A stretch of DNA of 64,000 nt from Gammaproteobacteria bacterium (GTDB lineage: Bacteria; Pseudomonadota; Gammaproteobacteria; Steroidobacterales; Steroidobacteraceae): NCBI GenBank assembly GCA_025359565.1, contig JANYFY010000021.1, forward strand, positions 1-64,000, written 5' to 3'. Position 1 is the stretch's first letter. The number at the start of each line of letters is the position of its first letter. The notes under the pieces are model-generated. The model saw only the letters and a list, made by a program, of their open reading frames with translations, made no database searches and had not been told where the DNA came from. The position numbers and the translations under genes are program-made. Positions 53,430 to 63,010 of this stretch are shown here, piece after piece.

Positions 53430-54713
53430 ATGGCGCGTCATTTCCTGGGCCTTTACTTGCTGATATTCGCCACGCTCGCCGGAGTAAGTTACGTTCAGGA
53501 TAAGTTGTGGCAGCTCTACAGCCCAGCCTTCACACTTGAAGATAGGCCACTAATCTTGGCTGCGACGGCCGTCAATCTCGAATTGCAGCGCCATCCCGTG
53601 GATCAGTGGAAACGTACCATCGCCCAGCTTGCTAAAACCTCTGGGGCGGACATGGATCTTCTCGCGACTACGGATATTGCTGGCAACGAAATATTGATAA
53701 TGCTCAAAAACGGTGGCGTAGCTCACATGCGAGCTGCCGGGCAGATTTGGTTTCTTAAGTCGATAGACAAAAACAATGTGCTTGCGATCAAAACAGCGGA
53801 TCCTGACACCGAACGAGGCGCTTTGGATTGGGCGCTTACCGTACTATTTTATTCGACCATCGCGCTCGTTATTATGATTTGGTTGTGGCCGCTCAGGCGC
53901 GACCTTCGCAAACTAGAGCTTTCGGCCGGTCAATTCGGAAATCGAAACTGGGCATTTAAGCCCGATATCAAAGCTAATTCACAAATTTATCCGCTAGCAC
54001 AGACTTTTCGAAAAATGGCCGCACGGATCGACGGGCTAATCTCGTCGCACAAAGAGATGTCCAACGCACTCTCTCATGAAATTCGAACCCCTCTGTCACG
54101 TATGCAATTCGAAATTGAACTTGCACAAGAGACAGATAGTTCCTCCGATATCCGCATTATTTTGCAACATATAAAGAATGATATTGGCGCTATAAATAAT
54201 TTAGCGACTGCCACCTTGAACTATGCCATCTTGGAACGCGCCGATACAGCTATTCAAACCCAAGCGCACGATTTGACAGCACTGATCCCAAACATCGCCG
54301 AACACGTCAGACGCGATGCACGGCCGGATCTTAATATCGAAACCCACATACAAAACGACGCGAATGGAATTATCTGTGACGCGCATTTATTAGAAACTGC
54401 AATAAAAAATATTTTGTATAACGCGATTCGTTATGCACGACGTAAAATCCAAGTAACCTTTGTCTCGGAAAGTGGCAATAATAATCTAACTATCGATGAC
54501 GACGGCCCGGGCATTCCGGCTGAAGATCGCATAAGAGTATTCGAGTCTTTTGTACGATTAGACCAAAGTACCCAGCAGAAAACGGGATTTGGACTAGGTC
54601 TTGCGATTGTTAGACGCATTTTTGAGTTACACCACGGCTCGGTCAGCGTCTCCGAATCTCCCTTAGGCGGAGCGCGTTTTTTCGCCACTTGGCCGCGCAA
54701 TGTTATCGATTAA
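53430..54713 (+). CDS. Sensor histidine kinase (RstB-like)
   Basis: A 427-residue inner-membrane kinase: TM1 (about 4-20), a periplasmic sensor of about 110 residues, TM2 (about 138-155), HAMP, then the H-box ALSHEIRTPLSRMQFE with the phosphorylated His, N-box NILYNAIRYA, G1 DDDGPGIP and G2 FGLGLAIVRRI. All catalytic boxes are intact. The periplasmic sensor and the neighbouring envelope proteins point to an envelope signal, which cannot be named. Confidence 0.94.
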   Translation: MARHFLGLYLLIFATLAGVSYVQDKLWQLYSPAFTLEDRPLILAATAVNLELQRHPVDQWKRTIAQLAKTSGADMDLLATTDIAGNEILIMLKNGGVAHMRAAGQIWFLKSIDKNNVLAIKTADPDTERGALDWALTVLFYSTIALVIMIWLWPLRRDLRKLELSAGQFGNRNWAFKPDIKANSQIYPLAQTFRKMAARIDGLISSHKEMSNALSHEIRTPLSRMQFEIELAQETDSSSDIRIILQHIKNDIGAINNLATATLNYAILERADTAIQTQAHDLTALIPNIAEHVRRDARPDLNIETHIQNDANGIICDAHLLETAIKNILYNAIRYARRKIQVTFVSESGNNNLTIDDDGPGIPAEDRIRVFESFVRLDQSTQQKTGFGLGLAIVRRIFELHHGSVSVSESPLGGARFFATWPRNVID

Positions 54714-54718
54714 ATCTC

Positions 54719-55555
54719 TTAGCGAGTAGTTTTCTCAGCAAGTAAGCCATCGCCCTTTGACTGAACCTTAAATCCCGCCCGACGCAGCCGCCCTGCTACT
54801 TCGTTTTGCACGTCGCGCTGACTGGTTAGTTTATTAGGCGACCCGGTGTAGTGAAACAATTTACCCCGGGGTTTAAGCACGCGCGCAAGCTGATCATAAA
54901 AAACTTGCGAATACAGTTCGCCGGCGATACCGAATCTAGGAGGATCATGCAATATGGCATCATAAAACCGATCGGATTTTTCGACAATCGCGACCGTGAT
55001 GTCAGCGCACTGAAGCACTAGTGGCGCCGCTTCTTCCGGCGACCACGGATTTAGGCTACGCAACCAAAAGACGTCTTTATTTTTCTCAAACGAATGGACT
55101 TGATTCGCAAGTCCTTGCACGCACCAATCGGCAAAGTATCCGAGACCTCCACAGGTATCCAGTATCATTTTTCCTTGCGGCTGAATGTAACTCACCTTGG
55201 CTGCGGCATCCAAATAGGGTGATATTTTTGCACTGGGCAACATTTTGATGCCATCGATCTCAAAAGTGGGCGGACCCCAATCGGTTGGCACCAGTTTAAT
55301 TAATGAGTCACCGTACTTCGAAACCGGCGCAAAGCCTTGCTCGGTACAGTAATAGATAGTTCGTTCTTTCCACTTCTGTGGCAATCCGAAGCGCCGACCA
55401 TTGTAGGTCCAGCCGGCGACATCCATTTGTATCTTGGCTACTGAGCGTTGTAAGTCAATAGAGCAGTGCAGCTCGGACAGTCCCGCAGTTGCGGCGTTAT
55501 GTAACTGTTCTATCACTTTCGCTGTCAACAGCGGCCCTTTAGACGATAGGGTCAA
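54719..55555 (-). CDS. SAM-dependent methyltransferase (COG2521-like)
   Basis: A 278-residue protein. An N-terminal domain of about 110 residues is followed by a Rossmann methyltransferase: motif I ILDTCGGLGYFADW, motif IV YDAILHDPPRFG, and LARVLKPRGKLFHYTG. The HDPP active-site motif is typical of enzymes that methylate amino groups on bases or proteins. By recall it resembles the COG2521 group, first described from archaea. Its start overlaps the HAD gene by 17 bp, so it is the last gene of the run. Confidence 0.75.
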   Translation of the reverse strand: MTLSSKGPLLTAKVIEQLHNAATAGLSELHCSIDLQRSVAKIQMDVAGWTYNGRRFGLPQKWKERTIYYCTEQGFAPVSKYGDSLIKLVPTDWGPPTFEIDGIKMLPSAKISPYLDAAAKVSYIQPQGKMILDTCGGLGYFADWCVQGLANQVHSFEKNKDVFWLRSLNPWSPEEAAPLVLQCADITVAIVEKSDRFYDAILHDPPRFGIAGELYSQVFYDQLARVLKPRGKLFHYTGSPNKLTSQRDVQNEVAGRLRRAGFKVQSKGDGLLAEKTTR

Positions 55556-56213
55556 GGCTGGTTACCGTGCGCATAGGGGCGTCATAGGCTTGCGGCCAAT
55601 CGCGCCCGTCACGATTTAACCATACCGCCTGCATTCCAGCTCGAGTGGCGCCGACCACATCGGATAGAGGATCATCACCGATATGCAGCACTTCGTGTGC
55701 TGCGACGCCAGATAACTGCAGTAACTGCGCAAATATTCGTACATCGGGTTTCGCTACCCCGGCGTCCCGCGCGCTGATGGCGCCTTCAAAAAAGTTAGCA
55801 ATCCCACAACGTCGCAGGTCAGCATTACCATTGCTGATTGCAAATAATCGATAGCGGGTGTGTAATCGACGCAACGCCGATGCTACGTCAGGATAAAATG
55901 TTACTTGATTACGGGCTGAGAAAAAAACTTCCATAGCGTCATCCGCAATCGTTTCCGCGTATCCGGCCTCAGCCAATTGCTGCACCAAAGATTGTCTACG
56001 TAGAAATGTAAAATCGTGACTCATCGCTGGAAACTGCTCGACCATTGCGGCTCGCTTGATCCTCATGCTATGAATATCATGGTCCAGTACCGATCGCGGA
56101 TAATGTTTCTTAAGCCAGTCGAGTAGTTTAATCTCGGCGAGCGCTATCACCGGAGCCACCGGCCACAGCGTGTCGTCTAAATCGAAACTTAGCACTTTAG
56201 GTGGAAGCATCAC
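55539..56213 (-). CDS. HAD-superfamily phosphatase
   Basis: A 224-residue HAD hydrolase with motif I SFDLDDTLWP, motif II FAISNGNADL, the Lys in GVAKPDVRIF and motif III HIGDDPLSDVVGA. A helical C1 cap (about 20-100) suggests a small phosphorylated substrate, such as a sugar phosphate or nucleotide. It is not the same gene as the YrfG relic. It lies 39 bp after the ATP-grasp gene and overlaps the methyltransferase gene. Confidence 0.88.
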   Translation of the reverse strand: MMLPPKVLSFDLDDTLWPVAPVIALAEIKLLDWLKKHYPRSVLDHDIHSMRIKRAAMVEQFPAMSHDFTFLRRQSLVQQLAEAGYAETIADDAMEVFFSARNQVTFYPDVASALRRLHTRYRLFAISNGNADLRRCGIANFFEGAISARDAGVAKPDVRIFAQLLQLSGVAAHEVLHIGDDPLSDVVGATRAGMQAVWLNRDGRDWPQAYDAPMRTVTSLDPIV

Positions 56214-56252
56214 GCGCCTATTAAAAAGCCGTAGTATCCCAGCAAACCCGCC

Positions 56253-57290
56253 TTACGCATCGAGGGCACGCCAAGCAGCAGGATAATTTTGTCCCAACTT
56301 TAAGATCCGGTGCAATACGCCGGCATAATTCATGCCGTCAGAATGTGCAGATTGCGCAAAATCTTCGGCGGCCGAAAGATTCGGATTTGCATTCGCCTCC
56401 AGCACATAGAGCGCGCCATCGTTGCGTAGACGAAAATCCATGCGGGCATAGCCGGTCAGATGTAAGGCGCGAAATATGCGTTTAGATAATTGCTCTAGTC
56501 GTGCCATCGTTCCGTCAGGCAAATTTTCAGCGACCGCCGTGGTAATGCCATATTTTTGTTGGTAAGTACGATCCCACTTAACTTTGCGCGTCGCAATAGC
56601 CGGCAAATTCTCTGGTAATGATCCAAAAGTCATTTCCCACACAGGCAGCACTTTCAAGCGATTGTTGCCAATCACTCCTACGTACAGTTCACGACCCTCG
56701 ATATATTCCTCCACCAAAGCATCCGATAAGATTTGCTCGTGAATAAAAGAAATTCGCTCGGTCAATTGCTTTTCATCTGTCACTACTGAGGCGTGAGCGA
56801 TACCCAGTGACGCATCTTCAGTCGAAGACTTTACAAATAAGGGAAATTGTAACTTCTTCGAAATACGTAATTTTTTTCCGCGCGGGAATACAGTGAATTG
56901 AGGCGTCGGAATACGATGATATGAAAGCAATTGTTTGGAAAGAACTTTATCGCGCGACAACATCATGCCACGTGGATTACAGCCCGTGTAGGGTTGATGC
57001 ATTAACTCCAAAAAAGCGACTACGTGCTGATCGTAAGTTACAATTCCATCGAATTCTTCCAGCAAATTAAAAACAATATCAGGGCTCCAATCTATTATTG
57101 CGCGCCTAAGTTCTGATAAATTATCGCTTAAGCCTAATGTCTTTATTTCATGGCCCGCAGACTTCAAGTGCGAAATTACATCGTATTCGGTGCGCCACTC
57201 TGCAATTTCTTTCTCGCTGGAGTCGTCCAAGGAATCGGGCGGCACCAAAGTTGCATGGACCAGCACTAGTATGCGTAATTTTTTTAGCAT
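56253..57290 (-). CDS. ATP-grasp ligase (D-Ala-D-Ala ligase-like)
   Basis: A 345-residue ATP-grasp protein. The N-terminal domain (ILVLVHATLVP, then DIVFNLLEEFDG) precedes the ATP-binding lobes: FPLFVKSSTEDASLGIAHAS, VEEYIEGRELYVGVIG, and YARMDFRLRNDGALYVLEANANPNLS with the Mg-binding Glu and Asn. It forms an amide or carboxyl-amine bond using ATP, but it lacks close likeness to Ddl at the substrate site. The start at 57290 leaves 7 bp to the zincin stop; an upstream ATG at 57332 would overlap it. Confidence 0.85.
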   Translation of the reverse strand: MLKKLRILVLVHATLVPPDSLDDSSEKEIAEWRTEYDVISHLKSAGHEIKTLGLSDNLSELRRAIIDWSPDIVFNLLEEFDGIVTYDQHVVAFLELMHQPYTGCNPRGMMLSRDKVLSKQLLSYHRIPTPQFTVFPRGKKLRISKKLQFPLFVKSSTEDASLGIAHASVVTDEKQLTERISFIHEQILSDALVEEYIEGRELYVGVIGNNRLKVLPVWEMTFGSLPENLPAIATRKVKWDRTYQQKYGITTAVAENLPDGTMARLEQLSKRIFRALHLTGYARMDFRLRNDGALYVLEANANPNLSAAEDFAQSAHSDGMNYAGVLHRILKLGQNYPAAWRALDA

Positions 57291-57297
57291 GGCCGTA

Positions 57298-58320
57298 TCA
57301 AAGCGCGACTCGCGGTAGCTGTCGTTCTTCAAAAGACTCCGATAGCCGTCCTATGATCCACAATAAATGCGTTTTAAGTTCTCGACGCGGTCCGCGCACA
57401 TACAAACCTAGTGTCTCGCATCGCCCAATTATTAAGCGCAGCACCTGATGCACCAAGTATTCGCTAAACATACCGGAGCGTAGCATTTCTTGGCGCAGTG
57501 GATGACGCATTTCGCGCACTAAACTTGCCGCCTTAATAGAATTGCGCATGCGCGGAGCACTCGAGAATATTTTTAATAATAATTCATCCGCACCGGACCG
57601 CCGTGGCATACGGTAGCGGGCAAATTTTTGATTGTAGTGGGCGCGTAAACTTTGCGTCTCGTCACGCAAATTCTCAATAGTCTCTCGAGCGTTCACCACC
57701 GCTTTGGTTCCGCTGATTTCCATCATCAGCGTGTCGATGAATTCCAATTTTGTATACGCTGGCCATCCGCGGTAGTCCCGTCGCCAGCCAGATCTAGGCT
57801 TGAGCCACACAGCAAATGTTTCAGCAAAATCTTCAGTCGGGTGCGCCTGGGCATACCAATCGCCCAAATGTTGCACGAATCGCCGGCTACCCGGCCTGGG
57901 CCGATACGTATCAGGATAGGGAAGTGAGGCGGGACCGAATACCTCGCGCCAACGGCGCTTACGACGCAACCGATACGCCGTATCGATGGCATGGCCAGCT
58001 TCATGCCGCAAAATTCGCATCAGCCAATTTCGGTTTCCGCCTTCCACTTGCCGCATAAAGCGTCGCTCAATACTCATAAGGCGTGGATGCGCGAGATAAA
58101 ATGGAATTGCGATCCCCGGTATACTATCGGGTGAAAACCACTCCTGAGCCAACCAGCAATGGGGGCGAAATCGAATACCGCGCAGCGCTAACTCCTGATG
58201 CAGCCGCTCAATCGCCGACTCAAGTTCAGTGCCTTCAATAGCGAGTTTTAGGTCACAAAAGCGCAAGCTCAGCAACTGATCGTCAGTCAGTGTTTCCCAT
58301 GTATAACGTAACCTACGCAT
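57298..58320 (-). CDS. Putative zinc metallopeptidase (zincin)
   Basis: A 340-residue protein with the zinc motif LRHEAGHAIDTAYR (about residues 105-118) and downstream HPTEDFAETFAVWL, which supplies a third ligand. The N-terminal half is helical, and a basic helical C-terminal region follows. There is no signal peptide, so it is probably cytoplasmic. It is the first of two genes (with the ATP-grasp) that I recall together in other bacteria. The start at 58320 (MRRLRYTWETL) is preferred; a longer frame to 58395 overlaps the upstream gene by 14 bp. Confidence 0.78.
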   Translation of the reverse strand: MRRLRYTWETLTDDQLLSLRFCDLKLAIEGTELESAIERLHQELALRGIRFRPHCWLAQEWFSPDSIPGIAIPFYLAHPRLMSIERRFMRQVEGGNRNWLMRILRHEAGHAIDTAYRLRRKRRWREVFGPASLPYPDTYRPRPGSRRFVQHLGDWYAQAHPTEDFAETFAVWLKPRSGWRRDYRGWPAYTKLEFIDTLMMEISGTKAVVNARETIENLRDETQSLRAHYNQKFARYRMPRRSGADELLLKIFSSAPRMRNSIKAASLVREMRHPLRQEMLRSGMFSEYLVHQVLRLIIGRCETLGLYVRGPRRELKTHLLWIIGRLSESFEERQLPRVAL

Positions 58321-58381
58321 CGATGCGCGGGCGACAAGATAGAGAAGATTGGATGGCGAGCTTGGGCATTGATGAGGGGAA

Positions 58382-59890
58382 TTATAATATAGCAACGCCG
58401 TAGTTGGGGACGAGGGCGGCGATGAGTAATCGCTCCGCCATATCCTCGAGAAATACGCGCCTTAACAAGGCCCCGCTCCAGCCCTTAGGGATATTTTGAA
58501 TTCCGTACAGCGCTCCCGCCAATTGGCCATACAGGGCTCCCCTAATGTCTGAATCGCCACCCATGTTGGTCAATTTAAGCAGGCCTTCACGGTAGCTCAA
58601 TGTGCTCCCCAATACCGATAACACTAAGAGTAACTCGTCAACCACAGTGCCCTTTAACGCAGCGGCTCTCATAATTGGGTAGGACTGCATTTCTGACCAA
58701 GGCCTAATCGCCGTTTTGGGCAAGAGCGCATGCGCGTCGCCTAATAGGGTAGTTCGCGATGATCCTTGCATTGCAGCCAGCAACAAGCAGGCATAATACT
58801 GCGCCGCCGCGAGCACATCGGATGTCCGATGGGTCACGTTCACAACTTGCTCCACCCACGTCAGCACTTGTTCCGGTAAGAATGTGCTGTAAAGGACGAC
58901 CGCGCCGACCCGCACCAATGCCTGAGTGCATGGCCGCGCGGACTTACTATGTTGCTCGGAGAAATCCTGCGCATGCAGTGCCTCGGTGACTGCTGCAGTA
59001 ATGCCAACACACTGTCCGTCGCTCGATAGATACCCCTCTGTTTGCCAGCGACGATAGCGCTCCAGCTGATCACCGATATCACAGCGATCCAGAGTTAAAA
59101 GGCTATCCGCTACACACAAAGTAATGGCGGTATCGTCGGTCCAGGCACCGCGTGCTAACTGCCAATGACCGCCGCTTTGCATATCGGCAACCGCAGTAAA
59201 TTGTCCCGGCAGACCATATTGGGTGATCGCGCCCATCGCGTCACCGATTGCCAAGCCCAGCAACGCCCCACGATAGCGGTCACGCAAGCCAGCCAACACT
59301 TTGAATTCGCCCTCTAAATCGGACAGTGAAAGATTTTCACTCGGCTGTTTCCAATCGAGCACATATTCTTCCTGCTGATAAGTTTCCGGGACATGCGGCC
59401 ACGTTGTTGCACGGGCATTCGACTTCCACAAGGTATTTAAGTGCTCGATCGCCTCAGGTCCTGCCAGACCTCGACGGCGTAACCAACAACCCGTTACCGT
59501 ATTAGTGCGACCGATACCGGCGCGACAGTGAACATACACCTGGTGGCCTACTTCCAGCGCTCGCGCGATATAATCAAGTATTTCCAGCATCTGATCAGGC
59601 GAGGGTGTGCCATGATCGCGTATGGATTTGCGCACATAAATTAGGTACCGCCCATCATCGCGAACTTGGGGAAGTAGGTGGTCGTATGGCGCAAGCTCAC
59701 CCGCTTGAGTTAAATCAATAAAATAACTAATACCGGCGTTGATCAGCTGCGCGAGGCGTACTTGTGTCTGGGCCGAATCTGGCGTATTGGTTACGGCTCC
59801 CGGATATTCACCAGCCAGCAATCGCCCCGGCTCTATCCAAAAGCTGTTGGCCAATGGCGCAGGGGAAAAATCACTGCCCTTCAGATGCAA
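58382..59890 (-). CDS. Tyrosine phosphatase - ADP-ribosylglycohydrolase fusion
   Basis: A 502-residue protein with two enzymatic domains. Residues about 15-180 form a dual-specificity phosphatase domain with the CX5R loop [12 protein letters not shown]. Residues about 205-490 form an ADP-ribosylglycohydrolase domain with [27 protein letters not shown] and [20 protein letters not shown], the magnesium sites of the ARH family. The ARH could reverse ADP-ribosylation or cut related ADP-ribose compounds. It overlaps the ttcA end by 10 bp. Confidence 0.88.
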   Translation of the reverse strand: MHLKGSDFSPAPLANSFWIEPGRLLAGEYPGAVTNTPDSAQTQVRLAQLINAGISYFIDLTQAGELAPYDHLLPQVRDDGRYLIYVRKSIRDHGTPSPDQMLEILDYIARALEVGHQVYVHCRAGIGRTNTVTGCWLRRRGLAGPEAIEHLNTLWKSNARATTWPHVPETYQQEEYVLDWKQPSENLSLSDLEGEFKVLAGLRDRYRGALLGLAIGDAMGAITQYGLPGQFTAVADMQSGGHWQLARGAWTDDTAITLCVADSLLTLDRCDIGDQLERYRRWQTEGYLSSDGQCVGITAAVTEALHAQDFSEQHSKSARPCTQALVRVGAVVLYSTFLPEQVLTWVEQVVNVTHRTSDVLAAAQYYACLLLAAMQGSSRTTLLGDAHALLPKTAIRPWSEMQSYPIMRAAALKGTVVDELLLVLSVLGSTLSYREGLLKLTNMGGDSDIRGALYGQLAGALYGIQNIPKGWSGALLRRVFLEDMAERLLIAALVPNYGVAIL

Positions 59891-60714
59891 ATCTCCACTG
59901 GGTGCGGCATCACCTGCATGGCCTCAAGACCCGCAAAATCAAATAGACTAGCGTCGGCTAATTGCGATCCGGCCACGTTGCAAATACTCGTAAATATCGA
60001 CTCCATGCGACCCGGGAATTTAAGCTCCCAGTCACGCAGCATGTTCTTCACCGCAACGCGCTGCATGTTGTCTTGTGAGCCGCACAACGTACAAGGAATA
60101 ATGGGAAAAGAACACGCCGTTGCGTAACGGGAAATCAGACTTTCCGGGACATAAGCAAGGGGCCGAATAACAATATGGCGACGGTCTTCACTGAGTAATT
60201 TTGGCGGCATACTTTTGAGTTTTCCACCGAAGAACATATTCAAGAAAAGTGTTTCGATCATGTCGTCTCGATGATGACCGAGCGCAATCTTAGTGATGCC
60301 ATTCTCACCAGCAAATCGATACAACGCGCCGCGCCTGAGGCGCGAACATAACCCGCACATAGTCTTACCTTCCGGGATCACACGCTTTACCACCGAGTAA
60401 GTATTCTGTTCGATAATTCGAAACGGCACCTTAAGGTCGGTCAAATATTGCGGCAATATCTCAACTGGAAAGCCTGGTTGTTTCTGATCTAGATTCACGG
60501 CTAAAATTTCGAAATGGATCGGAGCGCTGCGTTGCAGACTCAAGAGTATATCGAGCAAAGTATAGGAGTCCTTACCACCCGAGAGACATACCATCACCCG
60601 ATCGCCGTTCGCGATCATACGATAATGATCAATTGCCTTACCTACCGCGCCGCGTAGTTGGGCTTGCAACTTATTAAAATTATTTGAATTCGGTTTAAGT
60701 GTCGGATCAAGCAT
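59881..60714 (-). CDS. ttcA: tRNA-cytidine(32) 2-sulfurtransferase
   Basis: A 277-residue enzyme that thiolates C32 of some tRNAs using ATP and an iron-sulfur cluster. The P-loop is [15 protein letters not shown]. Cluster cysteines are in [10 protein letters not shown] and [30 protein letters not shown] is diagnostic. The start at 60714 ([12 protein letters not shown]) fits the family; an upstream ATG would extend into the carboxypeptidase gene. Confidence 0.95.
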   Translation of the reverse strand: MLDPTLKPNSNNFNKLQAQLRGAVGKAIDHYRMIANGDRVMVCLSGGKDSYTLLDILLSLQRSAPIHFEILAVNLDQKQPGFPVEILPQYLTDLKVPFRIIEQNTYSVVKRVIPEGKTMCGLCSRLRRGALYRFAGENGITKIALGHHRDDMIETLFLNMFFGGKLKSMPPKLLSEDRRHIVIRPLAYVPESLISRYATACSFPIIPCTLCGSQDNMQRVAVKNMLRDWELKFPGRMESIFTSICNVAGSQLADASLFDFAGLEAMQVMPHPVEICI

Positions 60715-60739
60715 ATCGATGCTAGCTTTTGTCGAGATA

Positions 60740-62245
60740 CTAGGTGACTTCAAGATATTTGGCTTCAAGATAGCGCAAGTAGGCCGCGGCCGTTAACGGC
60801 TTGCCGGTGGCATGCTTAATCAACTCCTTAACAGGTAAACGTGCACCAACACCATGTACATTTTCACGCAACCAATCCAACACCCCCTCAAAATGCCCGG
60901 CCGCAATTTCCTCATCCAACGCAGGCCTTGCAGCGCGCAGCGCCTCGTTGAGTTGACCTGCAACTACAGCACCCAATGCATACGAGGGGAAGTAGCCAAA
61001 ATAGCCCACCGCCCAGTGAATATCCTGCAAACAACCGTCGACATCACTACTAGGCCTTAAGCCTAATCGCTGTTCTAAATTTGCGTTCCATGCCTCGGGG
61101 ATATCCGCTATCGGTAGCGCACCGTCGAGAATTTTTTTCTCCAGCTCATAGCGCAACATGACATGAGCCGGATAGGTCAATTCATCAGCATCCATACGAA
61201 TTAAACTACGCCGCACCCGGGTTAAATGTCGATATAAATTCTCTTCAGTCCATTCGACACCATTGACGTTTAAGATTTTCTCGAGCAACGGGCGCAGATA
61301 TTTAACGAACGAACGACTGCGGCATAAGTTCATTTCAAATAAAAGAGATTGGCTTTCTTCCAATGCCATACCACGATCGCGGCCCACCGGCTGATCTCGC
61401 CACTCGACCGGGAGCCCCAAGTCATACATGGCGTGACCAGTCTCATGCACCGCACCTAGAAGCCCCGAGAACGGATCGCTAGTATCAAAACGGGTAGTCA
61501 CCCGGATATCCCCCGGCACACCTTCGGTGAACGGGTGTTCACTTTCGTCCAAGCGGCCACGGTCAAAGGGAAAACCTAAAGTTTTAAGGACTTCAGTACA
61601 CAAGGCCCGTTGGCGCGACGCTGAGAATTTCCCCACTAAAGGCACAGCGGGTCTTTCTGCTTGCACCGCAATGGCCTGGTTAACGAGTCCAGGCAGTTTG
61701 CGCGCCAACGCCTTAAAAATTGTTTCGATATCTTCAGTAGAGATGCCAGGTGTGAAACCATCTACTAATGCATCGTAAGGCGCCAGTCCACGGGCCTGAC
61801 CCAAAAGCGCAGCTTTATCGCGCACCAGGTTCACCACTTCCGCGAGGTGCGGCGCCAATATTTTGAAGTCGTTGGCCTTCTTCGCTTCTACCCAAAACAC
61901 TTCGGCACGCGCTGTGGCTTTGGCGAGTCGAGCGATCAAAGAAGGCGGTGTCGCAATGGCGTGGTCGCGTTGCCGGCGCATTTCACGTAAATTGGCAAGT
62001 GGCCAATCGTCTAGTTGCGACGAAGCAGCCTCGGCCCGTTCGAGGAGTCGTGCGACCTTTGGCGTAGTTAGCAGCGCATGATGTTCGGTTTCAAGTGCTG
62101 CCAATTGTTCGCCGCGCACGTCGGCACTTCCTCTCGGCATCATCACCGCCGCATCCCACCGCAGTAAGGACAGCGCACCGCGAAAAGCGTGTAGACGCCT
62201 GAATTCTTGTTCCAACTGTTGGTAGGGGGTGAGTGTCATCGCCAA
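60740..62245 (-). CDS. Carboxypeptidase M32 (Taq type)
   Basis: A 501-residue cytoplasmic zinc carboxypeptidase that removes C-terminal residues from peptides. The zinc site is [14 protein letters not shown] (HExxH), with the downstream Glu in [14 protein letters not shown]. Also present are the DVRVTTRFD-like [14 protein letters not shown] and [18 protein letters not shown]. It starts the minus-strand run that leads to ttcA, 25 bp downstream. Confidence 0.94.
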   Translation of the reverse strand: MAMTLTPYQQLEQEFRRLHAFRGALSLLRWDAAVMMPRGSADVRGEQLAALETEHHALLTTPKVARLLERAEAASSQLDDWPLANLREMRRQRDHAIATPPSLIARLAKATARAEVFWVEAKKANDFKILAPHLAEVVNLVRDKAALLGQARGLAPYDALVDGFTPGISTEDIETIFKALARKLPGLVNQAIAVQAERPAVPLVGKFSASRQRALCTEVLKTLGFPFDRGRLDESEHPFTEGVPGDIRVTTRFDTSDPFSGLLGAVHETGHAMYDLGLPVEWRDQPVGRDRGMALEESQSLLFEMNLCRSRSFVKYLRPLLEKILNVNGVEWTEENLYRHLTRVRRSLIRMDADELTYPAHVMLRYELEKKILDGALPIADIPEAWNANLEQRLGLRPSSDVDGCLQDIHWAVGYFGYFPSYALGAVVAGQLNEALRAARPALDEEIAAGHFEGVLDWLRENVHGVGARLPVKELIKHATGKPLTAAAYLRYLEAKYLEVT

Positions 62246-62302
62246 ATTCTATCAGAGGTTGGCTCGAAGAGAGCAGATAAAAAGCAATAATTTCTGTATT
62301 TT

Positions 62303-62320
62303 CAATGAGTTAAGTCATTG
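62303..62320. promoter_or_regulatory. Inverted repeat between tfoX-like and carboxypeptidase genes
   Basis: CAATGA and TCATTG are separated by six bases (GTTAAG). No U run follows in either direction, so it looks more like an operator or a weak hairpin than a terminator. It lies 58 bp upstream of the carboxypeptidase start. Confidence 0.35.
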
Positions 62321-62384
62321 AGCCTATTGAGCTTTCGCACTGCGCCGAGCTTTTAGCGGCACGCAGACCTTCGCACTCCAGGGT

Positions 62385-62762
62385 CTATTTTTTTAGCTTG
62401 GGCTTAGGCTTAGGCTTAGGCTTGGGCTTGGGCTTGGGCTTGGGCTTGGGCTTGGGCTTGGGCGAAGGCAACTCGCGCGCCGTGGTCGCAATCAAGCGCG
62501 ACACCCACTCTTTATCTTCCAATCCCTCATCGATTAAAAAAAACGGCTTGGCTCCCTTATAGGGCGGCGCCTCCAAAACTGTAGCTAATAACGCTTTCCC
62601 CGCCTGCGTGGGTTTTACAAAAAACTGATTGTCGCAAATTAATCCCACCACTTTTTCGTCACAGTAAATCGCATACTCACCAAACATTTTGCGCGAGAAA
62701 ACCCGGCCTGCATCGCTTGTCTGATCACAGACATAGTTCACAAATTTCTGATCGGATGCCAT
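62385..62762 (-). CDS. TfoX N-terminal domain protein with Lys-Pro repeat tail
   Basis: A 125-residue protein. The first 100 residues are a TfoX/Sxy N-terminal domain (SRKMFGEYAIYCDEKVVGLICDNQFFVKP). The C-terminal competence domain is missing, as in many stand-alone members, whose role is unclear. The tail is an almost pure Pro-Lys dipeptide repeat, encoded by a 6-bp tandem repeat (62395-62463). Changes in repeat number would keep the frame and alter the tail length. The start at 62762 (MASDQKFVNYV) is preferred. Confidence 0.85.
   Translation of the reverse strand: MASDQKFVNYVCDQTSDAGRVFSRKMFGEYAIYCDEKVVGLICDNQFFVKPTQAGKALLATVLEAPPYKGAKPFFLIDEGLEDKEWVSRLIATTARELPSPKPKPKPKPKPKPKPKPKPKPKLKK
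62395..62463 (-). repeat. Hexanucleotide tandem repeat encoding Pro-Lys
   Basis: On the plus strand there are three GGCTTA units (62401-62418), seven GGCTTG units (62419-62460) and degenerate units at each end. Each unit encodes one Pro-Lys pair on the minus strand. Slippage would alter length in steps of two residues. Confidence 0.95.
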
Positions 62763-63010
62763 ATTTCTCAATTTAACGCTTTACAGCCGATCTTCGCCAG
62801 ACTATCTTCCATTGTCATCGGTCATAAAGGACGTCCCTGTGGGCAGTTGTTTGAGTAGTCAGTATAGCTGCGTGACGCGCGGCCTCCGCTAAAGCTCGAT
62901 TACGCTTCAGGCACGCCTAGAGCGCGCTCCTGCCGACTGCGGCAGACGATCTACGAGACGCTAGCGCATCAGTTGCGACTAGGATGCTCGCTTAAGACTA
63001 AAAATCGCCG

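Noticed and set aside
62772..63010. Manganese riboswitch ahead of the NRAMP-type gene
   Set aside because: The conserved yybP-ykoY elements cannot be found by eye.
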